A stretch of 64,000 bases of DNA. It comes from Aplectana chamaeleonis. Taxonomy: Eukaryota > Nematoda > Chromadorea > Rhabditida > Cosmocercidae. The translations under genes and the position numbers were made by a program. The notes under the pieces were generated by a model, which did not search any database, was not told where the DNA came from, and saw only the letters and a list, made by a program, of their open reading frames with translations. Below, one piece after another: positions 12,701 through 24,700 of this stretch. Numbering within the stretch: the first letter of the stretch is position 1; each line of letters begins with the position of its first letter. Location of the stretch: contig JAPDOI010001856.1 in assembly GCA_029168955.1 (NCBI GenBank), positions 62,001-126,000 of the forward strand. Direction: 5' to 3'.

Positions 12701-15700
12701 CCGATGCGAGAAATCGATCCATTTCCAGTGGAGTGGCCCGGAAGTCGAAATCCGCCGATTGTTGTTCCAGCACTGGCAGAAATTTGGGCCAGTCCGCCTT
12801 TTTGAAGTTCACGAAAGTGTTCCTCGGTGAGGAAGATATAAGGGCCTCGCTTCTGAACTCCATCTGGATAGGAAGATGGTCACTTGCGCCTGTGGTAACA
12901 GTGTCCCAAACTGCTGACGATGCTAGGTCTTGTGAGCACAGCGAGAGGTCCGATGACGAGGGTCTTCCATACGTCGGCTTCCTAGTAGGGTGAGGGGCAT
13001 CAATGAGAATCACAAAATTCGACTGCGCTATCTCCTCCTCGAGGTCCTGTCCACGTTGGTCCTCTTCACCCTCTGACCATAGAGGACTGTGCGCGTTGAC
13101 ATCTCCCATGACGATTGTGGGTTTCCCGCATGTCAGGAATTGGGCGATAGACAGCTCGTATTCGGGTGGGCATGAGGACCTAGGCGGAGAGTAGAGATTG
13201 TGAATGTGCCCAGATCCAGCCTTCGTTTCCACAGCTAAGGAGATGCATTCCGTCGTACCATCTCTGGTTCCTGGAGTGATCACACTGCACTGTAAGTTGT
13301 TTCTGGCCAGAAAGGCCACACCTCCTCCGGAACTCGTTCGGTCATTTCTCAGGCATGTGTAGCCTCGAACCACCGGTAATCCTTGATTGGGATCCAGTTT
13401 AGTCTCTTGAAGTCCCACAATGTCAGCTCCTATGCGGTGTGCGAGAGCTTCTAGTTCCGCTGATTTGTTGCGAAAACCATTTATATTCCACTGGATCATC
13501 TTTAGAGAGTCGGGACTTGAACGCTGAGGTTGATATGTCGGTACGGAGACGCAGTTAGGGCACACGTATGAGCTGTCCGCATCCTTGAAGGAATTGAGAC
13601 CGGAGCATTTCTTCACATGAGTCCATTTCCTGCATTTGCTACATTGAACGCTCCGTGCAGCGGCTGAGGTACCACACTTGGTGCAGGGCCATCGAATCCG
13701 GCGAGGGGGTCCAGGGTTTGCTTCGATTCCGGCGCGGATGAGTAGACAACGGATCAGCAGCGCCGGTTTATGCTGACCCGCAACCGAAAAAAATGGCTCC
13801 AGAACTCGTGAGAAGTGAATTCTGGGAGGTATAGTTGAGAATCTTTGACTTCGGAAGGATGACGGCCATTGTAGACGACTTCTTCTTCCGCGTACGCTCT
13901 TGCCAAACGAGTAGGCGATCCTCCATAAGAGCACCAGTCTGGCAGCATATCGTGTCGGACACATCTTGGTCCAAGCTGCAACGCATCCAAAATGGAGCAC
14001 TGCGCATCGCAACAGGCTGTTCTGAAAGCTCTCCAGTAGAGCACCTACACGCCGAAGCTCGCATCCTGCCAGTTAAGGACCATTGCCAACTCCACGCACA
14101 ACAGCTGTACATAAACATTCTGAAGCAGCCGAATCATCCGTCGCGAAGAGTATTAGACCCCGTGAGAGAGAGAGAGGTATAAGAAAGCCGTTTGCTGATG
14201 CTCCCACGAAAATCAGTATACAGAGATGGACCAACGCACAACAATAATGCATCCGTCTCTTACCGTGGTGAGCATACCCAATTCGTCAAGGATCACTTAT
14301 GCAAGGCCACCGTAAACTCCATTCTCGGAGTCGTGCCGCCTGAGGTCAGCGAAACCGAGATGGAACTCGGTAGGCGTGCCAGGTGCACCCTTGCCTCGTT
14401 GCTAGTTCTTCCAGTATTTTTAAAAGGCAGGCTGACCGGTATTTGCAACAGGAACCGTTTATTGGCTCTAGTAGGGCCTAGATTTCTTTTTGTTTGCTGT
14501 TGGTTATGTTTTAATGTTTTTCCATTCGCTTTTTTTTGTTTTGTTATTCACATGTGCTGACGCGCATGTAATAAATGTTAAAATGTTGCGCTGCGGGCAC
14601 TATCCCATGCTTATGTCTTATTTACATAAGATCGATAACAGCAGACCTGACGAGTGCCCGGATTGTGGTAATAAAGGGCATACTACTGCGTACCTTTTCA
14701 ACTGCCCGATGAGACCGACATCGTTAACAACAGTAGATCTTTGGACGAATCCTACGCTTGTGGCTTAGTTCCTCAATCTATGACAGGACCCTCTCTGTGG
14801 CTGCAGAAGAAGAAGAATTTGCTCGTTAATTCATGCTATTTAATTACATTCACTCATCGAATTTCTACCTTTTCTGAGCAGCACTTTACTGATACAATCA
14901 AAAATGAATCATTTTTCTTCTCCGACATATAGTCTCCTGTTGAGAACAATTTGTGTAAGTGATGCAACTGCTCCCAGGGATTCGAACAGGGAAGGGTCTT
15001 TGAGAGGAGGAGGGAAGATATTTTTCGAACTGTGCTTGTTGAGTTCCAAGCTGTATGCATTCCTCCCTAAAATTATTTTTTTCTGCGCGTGCAGTTCCTC
15101 ACGGTAAAATACTATATCCAACCCTTTTAGAAGCCGCAAAGTATTTTTACAACTGTCACGACGTTGATTCTAATGCGTTGCTGACGTTTTTAGCCTAGCC
15201 TACCATCATTCTGTTGATCTGAGTTGTGTGCGATCGTTTATTTTAGTATCGATGTCTATTTACCGACGGCGAGATACGGTGTCCCTTCCAGCTTGACGTG
15301 TATTGCAGTCGTGGCCGAACACCTCTCATGGTCGCCGCTTACAACCAGTCGCTTCCCGTTCTCACGTAGGTTCTTATTTGCTCTTCAGTTTTATGATTAT
15401 TGTTTTTTGAATTTGAAAGGCTACTGGCGCAGGTCTGTGGTTACTTTTGGAGAGGCACCTTTGTGTTCTTTATCTTCTTCCGATTCAGAGAATTGTTTCA
15501 ACAACCTCTCATCCGTATTTTGAACAATGAGAAGCTTCATTATCTGTAGGGGTGCAACCAATCATCTAACTTCTACGAGCTGTGATATTCGAATGGGTCC
15601 AACAATTTATTCATTCTGGGGCTCCCCTCTGACGACTTCTTTTTTAGTGCAGACTCTCCTCACATAATTCTGGGAGTTTCAGTATTTTGCTGGATGGAGG

Positions 15701-18700
15701 CGCCGATGTCAATTTGCCGTTGGCGGTTTTGGATTCTGAAACGTGCGAAGAAGCTCGTTGTGTTGGTAAGGGGTACTACACAGGGTTGGGCAGGCTTGCG
15801 ACCGGTCGCAACGGAGGGTCGTAAAAATTTGTAAATTTTTTTTTCAAAAAAAATGAAGTTTTTGGGGGTTCGTAAAATTTTCGGAAAATTAAGGTTCATC
15901 TCCAAACCACTCGGAAAGGTAGAGGGAGGCAGGAGCTATTTCAGTCATTTCACTGCATTTCTCAGTTTTTTCCATCAATTCAACCTTTTTTTAGGTCAAA
16001 TCATTTTCTTAAATATTTCGAGACACTGTTTTGAATTCTTGAAGTCCTAATTTCTCAGAAATATTTATGGCATTCTTAGACTAATGTTGGATGTGTAGCG
16101 CCGTGTATTGCATCGCGACCATTTCTCTATCCCAGGGGAGGGGGTTCGTGAACATTTTGCTCACAAAGGGGGGTCGTAAAATTTTGGTCACCGGTCGCAA
16201 CGGCCTGCTCAACCCTGGTACTACATACTGCCTTTCCAAATTATAAGGTTTCAAAATATCGGTTACTCCTTGATTATTCCATTACCTCTTCGTAAAAGAT
16301 TTCAATCAGGATCTGGAGCTCTAGTAGAGGCGACACGATCAGATGCCATTCATATTGTGCACTTCCTCTTTGACCGAGGAGCCCTTGACACGGATAATCG
16401 AGCTCTCCGCCTAGCTGCTAAGGTGGTTTTCAGCTTTTGTCAAAGAAACTCTCAATACTCATCAAGTATGTATTCCCATTTGTATAAACTCAGGCGTCCT
16501 TGTGTTTTCATTGCCAACCCTACCGTTTTAAGTAGTGAATCTGGAATTTATTCTATTTCGGAAGAGGGATAATCAGCTCAGTGAATCTGCTTTTCAGTGC
16601 AACTTTCAGAAATAGTTCAGCCTCAACGAACCACTCGGTGTATGGGCTTTTTTTGAACTTTTTTTAATGGTTTAAAGTAAGAATCAGCGTCAAGCAGGCC
16701 GTTCTTCCGGACCTCGGTGAACCTACCCCCCCCCCTCTCTCCGGTGGCTAATCAAAAACTCTGAAAACTATCGAAATTTTCACATCTTCTCTGTGGAAAA
16801 TTTGTCGACAGTTTTCGGACTGCAAATTGTTAAAAATATATTGAAAGTTCGCAGTTTTCAACACTATGGAAGAACTTGGGGGGCGTTTTTCATTTTTGGC
16901 CCGATATTTTCACGCCGCCCCCCCCCATCTTCGAAACTTCACTTTTATGAGGTCTTTTATGTCCCCTCCATTGTCCCACGGGACAGTAATAGCTGGGATA
17001 GGGTCTCTCTACACACAGAGGGAGGAGTTGTCCCCTTTTTGCAGTTCGACTCGTCACGCTACTCATTTCAAGCGAAGAGGTCCCGAGTGGAATTAGAGCC
17101 GCAAAAGGCGAGACAACTCCTCCCTCAGTGTGTAGAGCTCCTATCCCGTAACCGCTCAATCCTGGTAACAATGTAGCCGTAGTTTGGAAATATCACTGAT
17201 GTACTTGCTCCATCAATCTCCATGTTCGATTGTCCTCAAACGTGGGCGTTTCCTATCCAAAGATAGTTTTTCTTCTTCTGTGCCTCACAAGTTTTTAAGG
17301 GATGAAGACATGGGCCCGACCTTCCGACAACTCGTCGTTTTCAATGGCTTTTCCCGTAAAAACTTGTAAGGTAGAGAGGAAGAAAATCGTTCCCTGATGT
17401 TTTCCACCCTCTGATCCGCACACTCTTTTCTGTGTTGGCATCCGAGTTACTGTCAATTTCTCGCCCAGGTTGCGTTTTTTCATAACGGGCTGATAGCTAC
17501 AAAGAGAAGAAGAAGAGGCTGATGGACAAGAAAAATTCGATTTTCTTCCTTGTTTCAGAACAATAATCTCAAACTGATACGGGTATTTTTAACACGGCTC
17601 GTTTTCCCGGATCACGAGTACAAGGTGAACAAGAAGAATGTTGACGTGGGACAGGTCAGCACTGTTCTTTTTTGCAAAGAGACCTTGGCTTATATTTGGG
17701 CCGATTTCGAGTTGTGTTGATGTAATATGGATCGACATTTGGTCTCCAAAATTTGTCTTAGATTCAAGTGGGACAAAATTTGCTGCCATCTTCACTGTGC
17801 CCCTCAAGAGCCGCGATGCTGAACTGGGGTTCTGCTTCATTGGATTCAGTGCAGTCCGATTGGTTCATTGCTGCTGCCCTCCAAATCAATCCTCGTTTGC
17901 GGACTACTAGGTTTGTCCTTCTTGGCGTACTGCGCAAGACTTGCCTTACCTTCAGCATGTTACTTATTTTGTAGGCTATCTCTTGCTGCGATTACTCGGG
18001 TCGATCTTTCATGTAATCGTCTCGTCGTTTTTCCATCGATTCTATTCCAGATGCCTTCTCTGAGGTGAGTTGTTCTAACGACTCAGTGCTGTGTTTCTTG
18101 TGCATGATGCTCTTCTTTTAGATCTCTCAATCTTGCCGAAAATCTAATCACCAACATTGAAATGCCTGGTTTCTACGTAACTTCCACATCCTTGGATGTT
18201 TTAAACCTGAAGCAAAACCGATTGGAGGCGATTTCTCCCCAGGTGAGCTTATTTTTAGCTCTTACCCCACCAGTTTTCTAAGCCACGATTCATGGTAAGC
18301 TTTCCGTTTTATCCGTTTTCAGTTTCTTTGCTCTTTGCCAATGCTTGCGACTCTCGACGTTTCACAAAACTGTCTAACACATCTACCCGAATTCATTTGG
18401 CTGTGTCCGTCACTGAAAGAGTTCAATGTCGCATCGAATCAGCTCACATCGCTACCGATGGTTGGAGGTGCTGCCCGAATGGGACGAGTTTCTCGAGGCG
18501 GACAACAACCTCCTACACCAACCAGTCCTTCCAAAGCTGAAACAAGTGAGCGCTTGCCTATTCGCAGTCGAGTCCGTTGAGCCAGACGAATCGAAAGCAG
18601 TCTTCTAGAGATAATTGCTTTGCGCGAGCGGTTGCATTTTGAACGACTAGTTCGATTGATATCGGGGCGAACAGATGTTTTTCGCGTCTCCCGCATGTAT

Positions 18701-21700
18701 TCTTTGTCATCCTATTTTTTTTTCTGAGCCATTGAAATTTTTTAAACGTTCGATATAGGTGGTGTAATATTTCAAAACTTCTGCTTTGTTATTTTTCTTC
18801 CGTGTAGAGGCGTGTGAAACCATGTGAAAGAAAGCCGGTGAAGGGCCGGCCATTTTGGTGGAAAGCTTCCCGTAGGCCCCCCCCCCAAATGACCGAAGAG
18901 GAGGATTTCTGACTCATCGAACCCTGACTGATTGCTTGGTTTTCTTGAGCTTTGAAGCAATATGTTTTGTTTCCGGAAAGGTAATTGTGTAATACTTTTC
19001 AAGGATTTCTTCATGTGTCGTAGTCGTCATTTTCTGCGTCAAAATTTTCTACAATTAGATGCTAGGATAGACGGGCATTATCATCGATCGGTGTGTTCGC
19101 CTTGGAAGCAGGATTCGAGATAAAAACAGTTGTTGTGCTGTCCTCATGAAAAGGTAGATATGGTCATCATAAAAGTGGAAATAAGCGTTCTATCTTTTAC
19201 TTTTCTGACATAAGCATTCTGAAGCAGCCAGGTCATCCGTCGCGAAGAGTATTAGACCCCGTGAGAGAGAGAGGTATAAGAAAGCCGTTTGCTGATGCTC
19301 CCACGAAAATCAATATACAGAGATGGACTAACGCACAACAAGAACGCCTCCGTCTCTTACGTGCTGAGCATACCCAATTCGTCAAGGATCACTTATGCAA
19401 GACCGCCGTAAACTCCATTCTCGGAGTCGTGCCGCCTGAGGTCAGCGAAACCGAGATGGAACTCGGTAGGCGTGCCAGGTGCACCCTTGCCTCGTTGCGC
19501 TGCGGGCACTCCCCCATGCTTATGTCTTATTTACATAAGATCGATAGCAGCAGACCTGACGAGTGCCCGGATTGTGGTAATAAAGGGCATACTGCTGCGC
19601 ACCTTTTCAACTGCCCGATGAGACCGACATCGTTAACAACAGTAGATCTGTGGACGAATCCGACGCTTGTGGCTCAGTTCCTCAGTCTATGACAGGACCC
19701 TCTCTGTGGCTGCAGAAGAAGAAGAAGAAGAAAGGAAATAAGCGAAAAGTCGAGGAAAAAACGCGCAGGATTAAGTCAGGACCGCTAATTGCTGGGTGTC
19801 TGCCCGCCCCCTTTTCCACAAATGCTTGTTTTTCCATGTTTCATTTTACTCTTAAGTAGTTGCTGACTACTCTATGTGACTACTAACTTCTTTAGGAGCA
19901 AAACAAAAGACCTCAAAACAAGCATTCATAAAATCTCGTTAGTTGGGGGCGGACGGACACTCAGCAATTAGCCATTTCGGTTTGTTCCTGGGCGTTTTTC
20001 CTCCGACTTTTCATTGGTTTTCTTTTATGGGGTAACCAAGTTTATCTTCTCATCCGGATAGCACAGCAGCCGTTTTTTATCGCGAACCATGCCTCTAAGA
20101 AAGGTTAACACTGGCTGGAACTTGTAACGTGTTGTGAATTCCTTGTAAGCAATACAACTGAAGTCAATGATGAAGCGAAAAAATCGAGAATTTACTTTCA
20201 CGATACTATCTGAAATGAGCGACACTTTGCATGAAAGGAAGCGAAAACAAGGTGGAGTTGCGGAGAGCGTGGTAGTGGCTGATTTTTGGCCGATGAGCAC
20301 CACCTCTGATATACCCTGTCCCAAACGAGTTGACAAGCGAAGAGTCCAAAGAAGCAGCTCACCATCTGCGTCTCTGACATTTTCGGACGTCGCGTACGTA
20401 AATACGTAGCATGTCCTACCATAATCCAAAAACAGAAGAATTCGTGACCTCCGAGCTGTTATCCATATCCTGAAAGACTTTCCCTACCACGTGAAGAAGA
20501 ATATCTGTATCAAGAGTGAGTATCACGAGCACTTCAAGCGAAAAGAATGCAAAAGAGTTATCATGTGTGAAAAAAAGTGAGTACATGAAAAACTCGCCGA
20601 GTCCTGTTTTTGAATTACGGTAGGGCATGCTACGTATTTGCGTAGGCGACGTCCGAAAATGTCAGAGACGCATAGGGTGCGCTGCTTCTTTGGACTCTTT
20701 GCTTGCCATATTGTTTGGGACAGGGTATACCACAACGCGACCGCTCGCGTCAAGATGTTGGCTCTGCTATGACCCTTTGATCCGTCAGTGCTCGCGGATT
20801 CAACGATACGGTTGACGCAGAATTGTTCGTTGGTTTCGATCATTTTGTCGAAGACAGAGACGCAGACTGCGGAAACTCATAGAGACTCTGCGCCGCAGGC
20901 ACAGTCTTTTGGAAACACAGACTGTGGGAGAATACACCGAACCGACGAAGAAATCTGAGTTGATTAAACACCGCTCCTCTGTATTTTTCTGAGAAAATGT
21001 ATTTTCAGTTACAATCAATGACGGTGTCGAGGAGCCACTGAATATAATTTCGAAACCACTTATTCGGCAGAACATATGGCAGTCTGTAATAAATCTATCA
21101 AAGGTGATGGACCGCTTTCATTAAAAAAACGGTTGAATATGTAGGACGGCGTTCAGTTTTCTTCTATGTAGAAGATGGCACTTTCATTCATAGTTCATCG
21201 CTTTGATTGTGTCGCACCCTTGGGTCCAAGGTGGAAGAATTCCGGGCCGGAAGTGAAAATTTCCCGACGTGATTCGTGAATCACCGAACTTTTTCTTTTG
21301 CAGTCCACTGAAAGGGTTTTTATTGTAGCTCCGCCGAGTTCCTACACACAAAATGTAGCAGGCCGTTGCGCCGAACCTCGCTTCTTCGAGAAAGAGAGTT
21401 GAAAATTTTGAATTTTCGCTGTTCGAACATATTGTTTGAGTAATTTTTCAAGGAACTTGGATTCGGACGACCCTTCCCCCAGTTTTCAGTATTGGACCAA
21501 CATTTCTACGAACCCCTCCCCTGCCGTTAGGGTCAAGCGGGGTTGTGAAATTTCGCACCAGGGGGGTGAGGGGATCGCAGAATTTTTGGGCCGGAATTGA
21601 AGGTTTGGGGGGATCGCAAAATTTCGGACCAATATTGAACATTTCTGGTAGTGAAAAAGATAGAAACCACTTTCCACTACCGAAAATGCCAACTTTTTTT

Positions 21701-24700
21701 CGCAAAAAAAAAGTATGCGAAATCACAACTCGGTGGGGGGATCGCGAAATATTTTGATTATTGGAAAAATTGAGGACGGGAAGGGGGTCGCTCTGATTTC
21801 GGAAAATTACACAACGCCCCGCTTGACCCCGCCTGCCGTTTCGCAGGGGCCTAATCCCGCTGGACCCCGCTTACACGCGGCCCGCTTCACCTGGCACCAT
21901 GACCTTCTTGAAACCTGGGCATTTTAATGTCTGTTTTATAATTCTTCTGTCACGTTTGTTAGTTGAAACAATTTATTTACTCGAACTTTCGACCAAATCG
22001 AGTTCTTTAAAGGGCTTCCACTAGCAGTGCTCCCGCGTTTTCAAAACAGTGAAGGGTGAAGAATTGTTTTCGGGAGCAGTACTGATCGAAGCACTGCTTT
22101 GGAAGAGTCAACTTGGCAAGCCTGTGTGGATCCGAGATGCTCAACCTACGCGTGGTGGATCTGTGGAGTCAACTATCAAGATCAAGGAAACTCATCAAAC
22201 GGGCATCAACAACTCCACGAGGATTTTTTTCTGTATGGGAGTGCGAATGGCTGGCTGTCGCACTCCTTCGTATTCTACTACTACGAGCTGGCATTGAGAG
22301 GAACCCAGGGCCAAGCAGCAAGACTCCGCGATATCCCTGTTGTCATTGTGGATTATCGGCTCAAAATGCAAGCGTCCAGTGCGGTGGTTGCCTCGGCTGG
22401 GTACACCTCAAATGTTCGGGGTTAGCTAACTATAATGACTACACTGATGCTTATTGTTGTAGATCTTGCTCTAATTCTCCCCCTAGTGTTCCTCGTCTGG
22501 ACATTTTTCAAGTTAACATTATTGGCCTGCGTGCCAAACTTGATGAACTGACTTTGCACATTGAACGCTTTCATCCTGATGTCATCCTCTTGCAGGCAGG
22601 GTCAGGCACAGCGGTGGTCCGGGTCGTCCTGAACAACGACCCCCCCCTGAGAGGGACATTTTTTCGGCTAAAAAACGACCCTCTAGGAAGGGTGAAAAAA
22701 TTGGTAGACTTTACTGACTCGTTTCATTTTGGAGGTTTTTTCAATTTTTGGGGCCTCACCATTCCAAAGTGGATGAATAGCGTTCCATGCGCTGCCGATA
22801 TTGAAAAAATTCAGCCAGATGGAAAGCTGAAAAGCATATCAGAAACCGGAAAAATCTTCGCCCTCCGTTTTTGGCCACGGTGGTCCGGTGGGGCTTTTGG
22901 ACCACCGTGGGACCACCGCACCTTTGACCGGCCATAACTCGGCTCAAAATCGATTTCATGAGCTCATCTCCGGACGTTAACATTTTCTAACATCTGTCTA
23001 CAGTTTCCGTTCGTTCACTAGGTCATGTATATATACGACCCTTTTTCAATTTTTGGGCCGATTTTTTCAGTCCGGAGGGGGGTAGGTGAAGTTCAGTTTT
23101 TGAAAAAAGTTATTTTTTCACCTATCTAGAAATGATTTTTGGAACATTTCCAGTCGATTGGTACCCTCGTTATGGGTACTTTTTTCTGAAACTGAGATTC
23201 CGCCATTTCCAGACTCGCTTCCTTTCGGCTTGCACGATTTTGAACTGTTTTGAACCTTCGAGTGCTAAGGTATTCAATATTGACGGAGATGTTGTGTGCT
23301 ATCTTCCTAAAGTTTCGGAGCGAGAAATGGCATTCGTGTGTTATTTTCGGAATATTTTTCCTCCTCTGAGAGCTTCAGCACCCAAACGTTTGGGGTGTTA
23401 TGTGAACCAAACGGAGCAAAGCTAGATGATTCAGCTACAGTTCTAGTTTCGTTACCGACTCAGAATTTCTGGTCGCGGTCTGCCCCAGAACACGGATGAA
23501 GAACTTCGACCTGTTGCAGAAAATATTTGCAGACCTTATGCAGAGGGTGCAAAAAAGGAAGTGGGAACAGTATGAGGACATTCACACAATGAGAGCTCAA
23601 TTGATGAAGCTTGCGACAACTTTGTAGGGCCTAACAGAGATAGATGAGATAGAACTTGCAATGCCGAAAATTTGAAAGCTCCAAATAATTTTTACGAGGG
23701 GTGGGGAGGTGTTCGCGCAGAAAACCTTGTCAATCTCATGTTTTACCACAGAATGCTGCAAATTTTCTTAGCACGGACGATGACTTCATACCAAGCTTTC
23801 GATCTTACCTCGTATTCGGCATCGCTGCCAAGGAAGCTCTATCGTTCGCTAAGCAATTCTCTTTTATTGTGATGACAATGAAGTCTGATGCGACGCCTGC
23901 GAATCGCATTACGATCCCACATACTCAGGAATTTCTGATATAGTTACATGCGAATTAACGACTCTAAGCATGTTACCTGCGACTTATTTTCATAACTTTA
24001 AGTTACATGTGACGTTCAAAAAAGTAAGTATATTACACGGTGCGAGTTGACTTACACGTGACATAAAATACTGACAGGTAACTTAAATTTGTTATTTTAT
24101 CTCACATGTAACTTATCTCGGGGCGGGCTGTCTCCTAGGGAGGTATACGACGCACTATCGAGTCAGGACTGAGATGCCGGTAGCGTCTTCGGTTCAATTA
24201 CCCGAGTTTGAAGTACTTCGACCCGCACGCCGGCTGGAGACGCCGCTGCCCCCCCCGGATGTTCGGCGAGCATGCCGCGTGTCGGTGTGCTGAACGCGTC
24301 GCGTGTTGGTGCCCGCCGCGTCGCGTGTGGGTGACAAGTAACATGTAACAACGTGGCAACTTACTCGCAATGTTGTGTAATATTAGAGCAAGTTACATGC
24401 TACTTTAATCAAAAAACTTTTCAAGTTACACGTAACATTGCTTCAAGTTACTTGTGAACTTAAAGTAAGTTGCGTGAAGCCATCATGCAACTTGCGTTAA
24501 ACTCTCAGGTAACTTGTTCAGAAATTCCTGAGTATCTCACCCTCCTACACACCCGTAACTTTCCACTTCTCTTTAGTAGAAACAGAAAGCGAAATTCCGA
24601 AGACATCGTCGACGCATTCAGGAATTTTCTAATTGAGGATTCATGGGCAGACATGCAGAATGGTCTTTCCCACAAGCCCTTCGCGTTTGCCAAAAGAAAG

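Larger units (their letters stand above)
10294..13930 (-). mobile_element. family B non-LTR retrotransposon, nearly full length, 13-bp target duplication
   Basis: The element is inserted in a family A LINE. GCACCAGTCTGGC occurs at 10281-10293 and 13931-13943, and removing one copy restores the older LINE. Its 3' end on the minus strand is (CAA)n, unlike the (GAA)n tails of families A and C. At 3,637 bp it contains the full PHD-endonuclease-RT coding region in frameshifted frames. Confidence 0.85.

Noticed and set aside
15094..15180. Exon-like frame (TLLEAAKYFYNCHDVDSNAL) between ankyrin exons
   Set aside because: It needs a one-base leftover from the previous exon, which ends in phase 0, and has no good donor. 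The flanking exons 9505-9673 and 15292-15365 join in frame without it.
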